64,000 bases of DNA, taken from the NCBI RefSeq assembly GCF_004365915.1, contig NZ_SODI01000001.1:868001-932000 (forward strand), written 5' to 3'. The translations under genes were made by a program, and so were the position numbers. Under the pieces are notes generated by a model that saw only the letters and a program-made list of their open reading frames with translations, was not told the origin of the DNA and did not search any database. The stretch comes from Cryobacterium psychrophilum (GTDB lineage Bacteria; Actinomycetota; Actinomycetes; Actinomycetales; Microbacteriaceae). Shown here in pieces: positions 33,874-42,655 of this stretch (the stretch's first letter is position 1; every line of letters starts with the position of its first letter).

Positions 33874-34674
33874 ATGCGGGGGCCTGGGTTAATTATCGGA
33901 ATCGTGTTGGCATTCACTCTGACAGGCTGCGTCTCTGCCGGCGGCCCGGACGCCGCACCAGCAGTATCCGAGACACCGAGTACTGTCCCGTCCGTGACAG
34001 TCCCGACGGCGGTCCCCTCACCGTCGGCTGAGCCAACAGGGTCACCCCGCAGCCCGTCACCGACTGCCACGACCGCCACAGGCTGCCCCGCCAATAACGT
34101 GCCCGTTCCCACCGATGCGGTCTTGGCCACAATTCAGGACGTCGACTTCGACGGGCGTCCCGACACTGAGTTCTACTCCGAGGTGGACGGGTTTTACTAC
34201 GGCATCCGCACAGCGTCCGGAGCCACAATCCTTCTAAAAGATGACCTCGCAGGACCTAACACACACAGTGGATGGACGTCCATCCGAGAGGGAGGCACCG
34301 TCACCGTCCTGGACGATGGTCGCACGACAACGCTGCACGCATTCATCGACTGTACATTTGCCACAACAACCGATGTCGGCGGCACTCCCTACCGATTCGG
34401 GCTCAACGGATTCAGTGACTACGGGACCGGCGTAAAGTGCACAGACCAAAATGGCGGCGCCCTCCTCTACGGCGTCCTGGCTAAACGTCAGAGCAATGGA
34501 CTGTACGACCTCACCGGAACGCAAATCATCCTTAACGACAGAGGCCGCATCGCTCGAAATTCCACTCTCAACTGGGATATCGCACAAAACCTACCCAGAG
34601 CCGACGCACAAGCAACCCTCGCAATGAGATCAACATGCGGGCAAACCCCCATCGTTCACACCTCCGGACGATAA
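33874..34674 (+). CDS. Lipoprotein, function unknown
   Basis: A 266-aa protein with signal sequence MRGPGLIIGIVLAFTLTGC, whose Cys19 is the lipobox cysteine. A Ser/Pro/Thr-rich linker (about 25-75) precedes a domain starting VLATIQDVDFDGRPDTEFYS. The DVDFDGRPD segment looks like an FG-GAP or EF-hand-like DxDxDG calcium loop. ATG 33874 was chosen because the signal peptide begins there; the frame extends upstream without signal features. It sits between the integrase scar and the resolvase, hence likely cargo of the island. Confidence 0.8.
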   Translation: MRGPGLIIGIVLAFTLTGCVSAGGPDAAPAVSETPSTVPSVTVPTAVPSPSAEPTGSPRSPSPTATTATGCPANNVPVPTDAVLATIQDVDFDGRPDTEFYSEVDGFYYGIRTASGATILLKDDLAGPNTHSGWTSIREGGTVTVLDDGRTTTLHAFIDCTFATTTDVGGTPYRFGLNGFSDYGTGVKCTDQNGGALLYGVLAKRQSNGLYDLTGTQIILNDRGRIARNSTLNWDIAQNLPRADAQATLAMRSTCGQTPIVHTSGR

Positions 34675-35043
34675 CGACAAACGCCCCGTCAGCAGACCGG
34701 ACCAAACTGACTCTGCGAAAAGCAGCCACCAGCCTCGAGCTCCACACCGCACAGCTGCCCCAAAGAGTACATCGCAGGCATCTCATTAAAGGTTCCTTTG
34801 ACGGGACAGACAGCCGACACGTCACCACCTGCCTCTGAGATTCACGCGCCAGCAGTGTGTCATTTTCAGCACTTGCCTGCACAGCCCCGAAAACATGCGG
34901 GCAATCGTGCAAACGAGTGCTGAAAATGACATCGACTGTTCGCGGCGTGCCCGCGTCCCAACTGTCTCAACAACGTGTCTCATACGGATATTCTCAAGAA
35001 CACGTCAGGAGGTCCTTTGACGAGATAGCGGAAGACGAGCGAC
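34675..35043. other. Non-coding stretch before the resolvase gene
   Basis: No gene seen. It contains the 16-bp inverted repeat at 34858-34931 and a pair of TGTCTC motifs near 34974-34990. Confidence 0.6.
34858..34931. promoter_or_regulatory. 16-bp perfect inverted repeat, candidate resolvase binding site
   Basis: Arms TGTCATTTTCAGCACT (34858-34873) and AGTGCTGAAAATGACA (34916-34931) are perfectly complementary with 42 nt between. Each arm starts with TGTC, as do half-sites bound by Tn3/gamma-delta resolvases. It lies about 110 bp upstream of the serine recombinase gene. Confidence 0.6.
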
Positions 35044-35625
35044 ATGACGAGACTTGGGTATGCCCGAGTGAGCACGGCGGACCAGAACACCGAGCTGCAG
35101 ATCCGGGAACTTGAAGCCGCCGGCTGCGAACGTATCTACCGCGACCAGGGGGTCAGCGGAACCACGACTAGTCGCCCCGAACTGGACAAAATGCTCGACC
35201 GCCTCAGCCGAGGCGACGAAGTTGTGGTGTGGAAGCTAGACAGGTTGGGACGCAACACCCGCCACCTTTTGGAACTGCTGGACGGCTTCACCGAGCGCGG
35301 CATCAAGTTCCGCTCCCTACGTGACGGCATCGCCACCGACCCGGACAGCGAACTGGGCGGCGCCATCGCCCGGGCCATGGTCACCATCATCTCCGCGTTC
35401 GCACAGCTCGAACGCGACCAACTCTCCGAACGCACCCGCGCCGGCATGGCCGTGGCAGCCTCCCACGGGCGCAAAGCAGGACGACGCGAAATCACCGCCG
35501 ACCACGCCAACGTCAAGCGCGCCCACGAGCTGAAGGCCCAAGGCCTGAAACCTGCCGATATCGGGAAGATCATCGGAACCAGCCGTGCCACCGTCTACCG
35601 GTATCTCAGCATGGGCCTCCATTAG
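35044..35625 (+). CDS. Serine recombinase (resolvase/invertase)
   Basis: A 193-aa small serine recombinase of the Pin/TnpR type. The catalytic Ser is in GYARVSTADQN, the conserved Arg residues are in WKLDRLGRNTRHL, and the dimer/E-helix region ERDQLSERTRAGM is present. A C-terminal helix-turn-helix follows (LKPADIGKIIGTSRATVYRYL). A complete gene with its own upstream inverted repeat suggests a functional site-specific recombinase; no transposase of the Tn3 type is in the window. Confidence 0.93.
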   Translation: MTRLGYARVSTADQNTELQIRELEAAGCERIYRDQGVSGTTTSRPELDKMLDRLSRGDEVVVWKLDRLGRNTRHLLELLDGFTERGIKFRSLRDGIATDPDSELGGAIARAMVTIISAFAQLERDQLSERTRAGMAVAASHGRKAGRREITADHANVKRAHELKAQGLKPADIGKIIGTSRATVYRYLSMGLH

Positions 35626-35754
35626 CGACGGTCTCGGGAACCATTTGTTTAGACAGCGGAAGAGGACAGATCTCCATGCCGCAGGAGGTAGGGCGGGAGA
35701 CATCTTGTATCCCGAGGTCACGAGAATGTCGGGGGGTCATGATTGGCTTCAGCA

Positions 35755-35967
35755 ATGAACGAGATGGATCGACCTAATCTAATCGGTAAGCCGTTCGTCG
35801 TACTTGCCGTCAGAGGGCTTCCGACCCCGAACGGTTGCAGATGGTGTGGCCTCGACGCGCGGTCGCATGGAATAAGTCACGCTCGATCAACAAAATTTCA
35901 TACTTGGGCAAACCCCACGACTGCGCAGCGGAAGGCGCGCATGCGCGCACGGGCGCAAACTAACTAA
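35755..35967 (+). CDS. Small phage-type Cys/His protein
   Basis: A 70-aa ORF containing GCRWCGLDARSHG and ending TTAQRKARMRARAQTN. Short proteins with a CxxCG knuckle, a His-rich middle and a (K/R)ARMRAR tail are common in actinophages; function unknown. ATG 35755 is used; a TTG at 35743 would add four residues. It converges on the OLD nuclease gene with overlapping stop codons. Confidence 0.55.
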   Translation: MNEMDRPNLIGKPFVVLAVRGLPTPNGCRWCGLDARSHGISHARSTKFHTWANPTTAQRKARMRARAQTN

Positions 35968-37453
35968 ATCGCAAGCTCAATGAGGGCCTGAAATGCATCT
36001 CTAAGCTGCTCGGGAACGTCTTCAGGTGACTTGACGTGCAGAGCCATAGCAACCATCACGTCAGGCTTTCCACTCGGACCGTCCAGGCTCTGTTCTCTTA
36101 GCTCAGTGAGGAGGTCCTTGCTGAACTTCTTTTCCCGGAGAGAAGCGAAGTGAGATTTCGTCCAGGCAGTCTGATCCTCGCGTGGCCATTGAGCATTGGC
36201 GAGTTGTGCCCACTGAGCGTCTGAGAAGAGGTCCTCGATCTCGTTCGGGGCACCAATGTAAAGGGCGTGCTTATCCGGGTCAAGGCCACGCTGTCTTAGC
36301 TTCCCCTCCGAGAAGACATGCTTGACGTTGCGGCTGTCGGCATCGACGAGAAAAGCGACAGAGCGGCCGTGTTTCACAAGGAAACTCGCGAAGTCAGCCG
36401 CCCCTTCGTTGTTCCGGCAGGCCCAAATAGCTATGCCACACGACTCGAGTTGTTGACCCATAGCCGTTTTGAAAAGAACCGGCAGAGCGGCAGTTTCGGT
36501 AGGGCCCTCAACCCCAACGAACAGCCGTTCGTGAAGTAAGACGGTGTTGCGCAGCCCGAGAGACGCAGCCACAGCGCCCAGGTGCTGGCCAACTTCCGTG
36601 GTATCGCCAAGTTGGTCAGCGACCGTCCGGTGATCGACATGCTTGATGTGGATAACGTCGCCTATGTCGACGCCATCGATCAAATTCATGGAATGTGTAG
36701 CAATGACCATTCTCACGTTAGGCAGTCGGGATTGGTCCCTGACAACGCGCATAAAATCGCGTTGGTGCTTGTAGTCCAAGTGGGTATCCGGCTCGTCGTA
36801 GAGCAGGACAACATCACCCGCTCCATCGAGCAGACCAGTTGTGTATTCCCATACCGCGAGCGAAACGCGCCGGGCCCGACCAGCCCCGGCCTCCCCCAAG
36901 TGAATGTCCTCGCCCTTTTTCCCCGTGACGCTTATCTGCGTCGACTTTAGCCCTGAGCTGAAACTTACCGCCGGCAGGATCTCGACCTCGCCTATGTCGC
37001 CACATCGCGCGCGAATGTGATCACGGATTGCTTCGGCATCCTTTTGCAGCTTGCCTTCAAGTTCTTCTTCGAGGCTCCGAACGGTTCCCTGCAAAGCATC
37101 GGCCTCAACATGCTTCTTGTAAGCCGTTTGCAGCGCAGATTGAATTGAGTTCTCAGCGTCCCGCAAGCCGCTTGGCTCAAAACGCTCAACTTTCGGCAGG
37201 CGCTTAACAACAGTCGACGCAAGGGATGCCCACGCGTCCTGCTGTTCGACCGCTGCGAGAACGTCCAAAGCAGCGATTAAAACCGGCTTGGCACCCTTGG
37301 GGACTTCGCTCCCGAGTTCAGCGAACAGCTCTCCGAGCTCGACCACAGTTTTACCCGCGTAGTCGCGCAAGAGCGGATTTGCGGAAACTTTAGTCAAATA
37401 CTCATAGCCTGATGATGCGCCATCAGTGGCGATCCGACGGATACGGACTTCAC
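35964..37453 (-). pseudogene. OLD-family ATPase/TOPRIM nuclease, C-terminal portion (split by IS21)
   Basis: The ABC-type ATPase second half and TOPRIM nuclease domain: Walker B VVLLYDEPDTHLDYKHQRDF with the H-switch ATHSMNLIDG, then TOPRIM residues in VGVEGPTETAALP and FLVDADSRNV. The reading frame is open up to the IS21 junction at 37453. Joined with 43538-43844, counting the 6-bp duplication once, it gives an uninterrupted 596-aa protein. OLD nucleases act on DNA in phage defence (for example GajA of Gabija); no UvrD-like GajB partner is in the window. An internal start could still produce a 477-aa fragment without Walker A. Confidence 0.9.
37448..37453 (+). repeat. IS21 target-site duplication, left copy
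   Basis: CTTCAC directly before the IS21 left end; an identical copy follows the right end at 43538-43543. Confidence 0.92.
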
Positions 37454-37500
37454 TGGCGAGTAGCGCTTGATGGTAGCGCCAGTCCGGCGAGTTGGTAGCG
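37454..37500 (+). repeat. IS21 left terminal inverted repeat
   Basis: Pairs with 43491-43537. A third TGGTAGCG-type repeat occurs just inside, near 37515. Confidence 0.93.
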
Positions 37501-37554
37501 CAGTTCTGACGAGGTGGTAGCGGCCCGGTCGGGTTGCCCGGGCCGCCTCCGGTG

Positions 37555-38322
37555 TTATTCCCAGTAGGTCTCGTGGGCGCGGGCTTGGTCGTTGCGGTGC
37601 CTGCGCATGTCGATCTGGCCGAGGTTGATGATTCGGGCGTTGTTGGCGAGGCGGTTCACGATCGAGTCCGCTGCGACCCGGTCAGGCAGCTCGGCAACCC
37701 AGTGCGCGGGTCCGGTTTGCGAGGCGATCATTGTCGGGAGCCGGTGTTCGCGGTTCGCGAGGATCGCGAACAGGTCGCTGGCGGCGTCGCTGTCGATGCC
37801 GACGGTGAGGAAATCGTCGATGATGAGCAGGTCGATGTTGGAGAGCTCGTTCAATAGCTTTTGGTGGGCGATGCCGTCGCCGCGGGCGATGATGAGCCGT
37901 CGGGCGAGGTCGTCCATCCGGAAGTAAAGAACCGAGTGCTCGCTCTGGCAGGCGCCGATGGCCAGCGCGCAGGCGAGGTAGGTTTTCCCGCCTCCGGTGG
38001 GCGAGATGATGAGCAGATTCGTCGGATCTGCCCGCCAGGCATGGTCGGCATAGCGACGCATTCTGACCGGTGTGATCCCGCGCCCCTCGCGGTAGTCGAC
38101 CTCGGCAACCGTCGCGCCCGGGATCGGGAAGGTGGCCTGGCGGATGAGTTTGTCGACCTTGTTGATGCGCCGGGACTCCAGCGCGTCGTCGACGGCGGTG
38201 AGGAAGAGCTGCTCGGGGGTGAGGGTGTCGTTGCCCTCGTCCTGGATCAGTTCCTCCAGCCGGGTCGCAACGTGGGTGACGCGAAGGGCCCGGAACTTGT
38301 CGTAATCGACGCTGGTGAACAT
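37555..38322 (-). CDS. istB: IstB-like helper ATPase of IS21
   Basis: A 255-aa AAA+ ATPase that selects target DNA and activates the IstA transposase. Walker A is in ISPTGGGKTYLACALA, Walker B in LLIIDDFLTVG. ATG 38322 overlaps the istA stop by 1 nt (TGATG). The longer open frame runs into istA without homology. It is intact, so it could serve other IS21 copies in trans. Confidence 0.95.
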   Translation of the reverse strand: MFTSVDYDKFRALRVTHVATRLEELIQDEGNDTLTPEQLFLTAVDDALESRRINKVDKLIRQATFPIPGATVAEVDYREGRGITPVRMRRYADHAWRADPTNLLIISPTGGGKTYLACALAIGACQSEHSVLYFRMDDLARRLIIARGDGIAHQKLLNELSNIDLLIIDDFLTVGIDSDAASDLFAILANREHRLPTMIASQTGPAHWVAELPDRVAADSIVNRLANNARIINLGQIDMRRHRNDQARAHETYWE

Positions 38323-39180
38323 CACTTGCCCTCCTCGCCGCGTGCGTAGTGTGAGGCGTCGCGAACATAAACGTCTGGCATGCTGTCGCGGAAAACGACG
38401 GTGCTGACGCGTTTGCGTGTCGAGGCCGCCGGGACGACTGGCCGGGGTTTCTTCGCGTCGCTGTCGATGGCCGCCATCAAACGTTTCAGGGTGGAGTAGG
38501 TCGGGTGGGCGCTGCGGTTCACGAGCTCCTGGCAGGCCGCCTCCAACCGTTCCCGGTTGTTCTTGCCGAGCCCGTCGAGGATGTTCTGGCAGGACAGGTA
38601 GCCCTGCGCCTCGATCACCTGGCCGTCGAGGATCTGCTCGATCACCGTGACTGTGGCCGGCCCAAAGCTGCGCGCCCGGTCGGTGAACCACCGCCTGGAC
38701 CACAGCCCGTCGATGTTGCGGTGCTGCGGCGGGACGTGTTCGGGCAGGGTCGAGTATTGGCCTTTGCGGCCCGTCAGCCGAGTGTGTTCGCAGATGCTCT
38801 CGTGTCCGTCGAAAATCGTCACTCGGGAAGACGTCAGCCTCACCCGCAGCAGCTTGCCCGCCAGAGCGAAGGGCACGGAATACCGTTGTGTGTCCGCGGT
38901 GACGTGGTAGTTCCGGGCGGCCTTGAGCTCCTTCCACTCGACGTCCTCGAACCCGGCGTCGGGCAACGCGCCCAGCAGCTCCCGCTCCTCAGCGTCGAAC
39001 CTCTCCCACCGGGTCGTGTCGTCGGCGCGGCGGATGTCATGGTTGATCTCCCGCACCCGCACCCGCTCCTGGATCGCAGCATTCAACTCGCTCAGCGTGG
39101 TGAAGACATCGTCCTCGAGGTAGCCGATGACGCGTTTGTTGACCACATTCACCGCATTCTCGGCTGATGCCTTGTCGCGC
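38322..39180 (-). pseudogene. istA: IstA transposase, C-terminal portion (split by RIT element)
   Basis: It contains the third catalytic residue region (KASAENAVNVVNKR, Glu of the DDE triad) and the C-terminal DNA-contact domain (QRYSVPFALAGK). The reading frame is open to the RIT junction at 39180. Joined to 42649-43392, with the 7-bp GTCGCGC counted once, it gives an in-frame 531-aa transposase. GTG 39152 could start a fragment, which would lack two catalytic Asp residues. Confidence 0.93.
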
Positions 39181-39207
39181 TTATCCCGAATTCGGGATAA
39201 GCGCGAC
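39174..39207. repeat. 34-bp perfect palindrome at the left RIT boundary
   Basis: The two 17-nt halves meet at 39190/39191 (centre GAATTC). It is built as target copy GTCGCGC, a 20-bp inner palindrome TTATCCCGAATTCGGGATAA, and an inverted target copy GCGCGAC. There is no counterpart at the right end. Confidence 0.95.
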
Positions 39208-39290
39208 TATCCCGAGGATTTTGTTATCCCGAGTTTCAGTCGCGGAGCCTGTGCGTTGGCGGCCTGAGTGGCCATTTCCTCGGGATAATC
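39201..39290 (+). repeat. RIT left inverted repeat (90 bp)
   Basis: About 81 of 90 positions match the reverse complement of 42566-42655. It contains repeated TATCCCGAG motifs in both orientations, probable recombinase binding sites. Confidence 0.93.
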
Positions 39291-39345
39291 GCGGCCTGTT
39301 TACGCTGGCTCATCTCTATCGATTTTCACTGGAGGTGAGCCAGAG

Positions 39346-40590
39346 ATGAGTGTTTCTATCAGCGATGTGATCGTGCAGGCTGACGCGGCAATTGGTCCGC
39401 TGGGACATGCGCCGTCGACGACCATGCAATACCGGTGGGCTTGGTCCCAGTTCGCGAGGTTCTGTTCCCGCGACGGCATCGAGGAGTTCTCCGAGGAGGC
39501 TGTTGCCTCGTTTGTCGCCTTCATTGCGGCGGAACACCGGGCTGGCCGGTTCAAGGACTGGAAACACAGGCTTCTTCGCAAGGCTGTTCTGGTCTTGTCC
39601 GAGGTGGCACGGACGGGCTCCTACCAGTGGTGTTTGTCTCGCCAGGCTCATCCTAATGATGCGCTGAATGCTGTCTTCCGTCCCGTCCAGGAACAGTTCG
39701 AGGTCTGGTTGCAGAGCCAGTCGGTGGCCGTTGCGACCCAGAGTTTGTATGCCACGGTGTCCCGCACCGCGTTGGCGTGGTTGCCCGAACGCGCAGTGGC
39801 TGATGCCCAGTCGATATCTGTCTCGGACGTGTCAGCGATGGTGGTGTTCCTCGGCGGCCGGTATCAGCCGGGGAGTATGAGGACGGTGGTGTCGGCGCTG
39901 CGCGTGCTGTGTCGATTCTTGGAAGAATCCGGCAGCGTCACCGGACTCTCACACGCGATCCCAGCTCAGATGGTGCGACGTGTCCGCTCGGTGGGAGTTG
40001 TCCCAGCCGACGGAATCGACGCGCTGGTGAACTCCACGGATATCTCCACGCCGATGGGTCTGCGGGACAGGGCGCTGTTGCTGCTGGGCGCCAGGACGGG
40101 CCTGCGGCCGGTGGACATCGCCGGTTTGCGGTTGCGTGATATCGATTGGGCGCAGGCGAAGATCACCCTCGTCCAACACAAAACGGGGGCGGTGTTGACG
40201 TTGCCGCTGCTTGCCGATGTTGGTGAGGCGATCGCGGACTATCTCCTGCACGGCAGACCGGTTGGTGGTGAAGACGATCATGTGTTCCTTCGCTCTCATG
40301 CTCCCTACGTCGGCCTTCGCCCATGTGACAGTTTGTATTGGGTGGCCTCACGCGCCTTTGCCCGCAGCGGGACCATCACCCAGAACGGCACGGGCCGCGG
40401 GTTCAGAGTATTGCGAGCCTCGTTCGCCACCCGGCTACTCGAGGGCGGAACGCTACTACCGGTGATCTCCGGAGCGCTCGGGCACCGGACGATCGACTCG
40501 GCGAAACACTACCTGTCCACCGATGAGACGCGGATGCGGGCCTGTTGTCTGGACTTCGCGGGCATTGCACCTCGAGGGACACGATCATGA
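39346..40590 (+). CDS. RIT tyrosine recombinase A
   Basis: A 414-aa tyrosine recombinase. The N-terminal SAM-like domain (TTMQYRWAWSQFARFC) is followed by the catalytic domain: Arg in GARTGLRPVDIAGLRLRDID, a box II with RVLRASFATRLLEGG where the usual first His is Val, then LGHRTIDSAKHYLS with the nucleophile Tyr. A GGAGGTGA ribosome-binding site precedes the ATG, partly inside an 8-bp inverted repeat (39305-39312 and 39336-39343) that could hide it. Its stop overlaps the next gene by ATGA. Confidence 0.92.
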   Translation: MSVSISDVIVQADAAIGPLGHAPSTTMQYRWAWSQFARFCSRDGIEEFSEEAVASFVAFIAAEHRAGRFKDWKHRLLRKAVLVLSEVARTGSYQWCLSRQAHPNDALNAVFRPVQEQFEVWLQSQSVAVATQSLYATVSRTALAWLPERAVADAQSISVSDVSAMVVFLGGRYQPGSMRTVVSALRVLCRFLEESGSVTGLSHAIPAQMVRRVRSVGVVPADGIDALVNSTDISTPMGLRDRALLLLGARTGLRPVDIAGLRLRDIDWAQAKITLVQHKTGAVLTLPLLADVGEAIADYLLHGRPVGGEDDHVFLRSHAPYVGLRPCDSLYWVASRAFARSGTITQNGTGRGFRVLRASFATRLLEGGTLLPVISGALGHRTIDSAKHYLSTDETRMRACCLDFAGIAPRGTRS

Positions 40591-41561
40591 GCGGCTTTTA
40601 CAGCGGTCTGGCCGAGCCATTGCGGTCCCTGCTCGAGGTCAAACACGCGCTCGGGTTGCCCTACGAGGAGTCCGAGCGGCATCTGCATCGTTTCGACCAG
40701 ATGTGTGCGGAGGACTTTCCCGGCCAGGTGGCGTTAACGAAGGAGATGGCGATGGCCTGGGCCGTCGCCCGGCCCGCAGAACACGTCAACGGCCAGATGC
40801 GGCGGATGAGCCCGATCCGGCAACTGGCCAAACACATGAATGGGCTCGGCATGACCGCCTACGTCATCCCGTCAGGAATCCCGGGAAAACAAATCCGTTA
40901 CCGCCCGCACATCTTCACCCACGAGGAGCTGCGAGCCCTCTTCGACGCCGCCGATACCATCCAGGCCACCAGCTTCGGCGGCAGGCGGGAAGTGATCATC
41001 CCGGTAATCTTCCGGATGGTCTACTGTCTGGGACTGCGTCCCAGCGAAGCCCGCACGCTGCACCGCAACGACGTCGACCTGCTTCGTGGCACCGTGAACA
41101 TTCGGCAGTCCAAGGGCCACAAGGACCGCATCGTGTTCCTGTCCCCGGATTTGCACGAGTACTGCCAAAACTATGACGCCACGATCAGCGCCCACCATCC
41201 AGATCGGATGCCGTTCTTCCCCAACCGTTCGGGAAACTTCTATAGCCATTGCACCATCGACTATTGGTTCCAGCAGCTGTTAGGCGCCGCCGATCCGCAC
41301 ATCGCGTCCAGCCCGGGTTCTCCGCCGCGCGTTTATGACCTCCGTCACGCCCACGTGGTCGAGAACATCAACCGGTGGACGGTCGCCGGGAAAGATCCGG
41401 AATCGTTGGTGCCCTATCTGAGTTTGCACCTCGGACACAGCAACACCGAAGACACCTGGTACTACTTCCACCTCGCGGCGGATTTCCATCCTGATCTGCG
41501 CCGCCTCGCCAACACCGGCATCGAAGGCGCTCTGCCGGAGGCGCCCGATGGCCTCCGTTGA
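40587..41561 (+). CDS. RIT tyrosine recombinase B
   Basis: A 324-aa tyrosine recombinase. Catalytic Arg in LGLRPSEARTLHRNDVDL, HxxR-type box in VYDLRHAHVVENI, then LHLGHSNTEDTWYYFHL with the nucleophile among YY. ATG 40587 overlaps the stop of recombinase A by 4 bp; it overlaps recombinase C by 14 nt. The tight coupling suggests a fixed stoichiometry of the three proteins. Confidence 0.92.
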   Translation: MSGFYSGLAEPLRSLLEVKHALGLPYEESERHLHRFDQMCAEDFPGQVALTKEMAMAWAVARPAEHVNGQMRRMSPIRQLAKHMNGLGMTAYVIPSGIPGKQIRYRPHIFTHEELRALFDAADTIQATSFGGRREVIIPVIFRMVYCLGLRPSEARTLHRNDVDLLRGTVNIRQSKGHKDRIVFLSPDLHEYCQNYDATISAHHPDRMPFFPNRSGNFYSHCTIDYWFQQLLGAADPHIASSPGSPPRVYDLRHAHVVENINRWTVAGKDPESLVPYLSLHLGHSNTEDTWYYFHLAADFHPDLRRLANTGIEGALPEAPDGLR

Positions 41562-42567
41562 GTTCTTCGCCCTGGTCCGTGCATGGCTGACTATCCATCT
41601 GCCGCGGGCCCGCCGGCTCAGCCCGCACACCATCCGCTCCTATAAAACGGCGCTAAACACGCTGCTGGACTTCCTGCGCGAAACCCAGCACCTCACCCTC
41701 GCGGAGGTCAGCTTCGAGGCGATCGACCGCGCCACCATCACCGCCTTTTTCACCTGGCTGCTCGACACCCAGCATCTGAGCGTGTCCTCGGCGAACCAAC
41801 GCCTTGCCGCGATCAAGTCGTTCCTGTCCTATTGCGCTGGCGAGGATCCGGCGCTGGTGTCGATCTGGTTAGGCGTCCGACAGGTCAAACCCGCCCGAAT
41901 ACCCGCGCGGGCACCGGATGGGTTGAGTATGCCTGCCGTCGACGCGTTGATCCGCGCGCCCGGACAGAACACCAACCGGGGCAGGCGAGACACGACTCTA
42001 ATCCTGCTCATGTTTGACGCCGCAGCACGGATCCAGGAAATGCTGGATCTGACTCCGGCCGATATCGACACCACAGTCGGCGCCGCCCGGGTGACGCTGA
42101 CCGGCAAAGGCCACAAGATCAGAACTGTTCCCCTGATGGATAAAACTGCGCGCCACCTGGAGCAGTATCTGGCCGAGTTCCATCCCGGCACCCCCGAAGC
42201 AGCTTCCCCGTTGTTCTTCACAATCCGGGCGGGCCACCGACAGCAGATGAGCCAGGACAACATCACCTACCTGCTCAACAAACACGCCGCGATCGCACAA
42301 CAGGAATGTCCGGAGGTCCCGGAGAAGATCCATGCCCACCAGCTGCGGCACGCCCGCGCGATGCAGATGCTGCGCGCCGGGGTTCCTCTTCCCCATATCA
42401 AGGAGTTCCTCGGCCACGCCAACATCGCGACCACGAGTATCTACGCGTCAGCGGATAACGAGATGGTGCGTCAAGCGATCCAGAAAGCCGGCAGCGCCAA
42501 CCCCGAGCTCGCACCGCTTTGGACGGGAGGCGACGATCTCATCCTCCAACTCGCTGGCCTGAAATGA
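41548..42567 (+). CDS. RIT tyrosine recombinase C
   Basis: A 339-aa XerD-like recombinase: SAM-like N-domain (RLSPHTIRSYKTALNTLLDF), catalytic Arg in FDAAARIQEMLDLTPADID, HxLRH in IHAHQLRHARAMQML, and FLGHANIATTSIYAS with Tyr. All four canonical residues are visible, so it is the most standard of the three. Its stop codon lies in the first two bases of the right inverted repeat. Confidence 0.93.
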   Translation: MASVEFFALVRAWLTIHLPRARRLSPHTIRSYKTALNTLLDFLRETQHLTLAEVSFEAIDRATITAFFTWLLDTQHLSVSSANQRLAAIKSFLSYCAGEDPALVSIWLGVRQVKPARIPARAPDGLSMPAVDALIRAPGQNTNRGRRDTTLILLMFDAAARIQEMLDLTPADIDTTVGAARVTLTGKGHKIRTVPLMDKTARHLEQYLAEFHPGTPEAASPLFFTIRAGHRQQMSQDNITYLLNKHAAIAQQECPEVPEKIHAHQLRHARAMQMLRAGVPLPHIKEFLGHANIATTSIYASADNEMVRQAIQKAGSANPELAPLWTGGDDLILQLAGLK

Positions 42568-42655
42568 TTATCCCGAGGAAATGGTCGCTCAGGCCGCCAA
42601 CGCACAGGCCTCACGGCCAGAACTCGGGATAACAAAATCCTCGGGATAGTCGCGC
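42566..42655 (-). repeat. RIT right inverted repeat (90 bp)
   Basis: Partner of 39201-39290. Ends with GTCGCGC at 42649-42655, which is the retained target copy. Confidence 0.93.

Larger units (their letters stand above)
39174..42655 (+). mobile_element. Recombinase-in-trio (RIT) element inserted in istA
   Basis: Three overlapping tyrosine recombinase genes (plus strand) lie between 90-bp imperfect inverted repeats (39201-39290 and 42566-42655). A 7-bp direct repeat GTCGCGC (39174-39180 and 42649-42655) marks the insertion. Removing 3,475 bp restores the istA frame. The left side has a further 27 bp (39181-39207) that makes a 34-bp palindrome with the target copy. RIT is an established class of mobile element defined by this gene trio; its transposition mechanism is poorly known. 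Confidence 0.92.

Noticed and set aside
33532..34130. Minus-strand ORFs opposite the island lipoprotein
   Set aside because: Lipoprotein signal, linker and domain on the plus strand are coherent; the minus frames are not.
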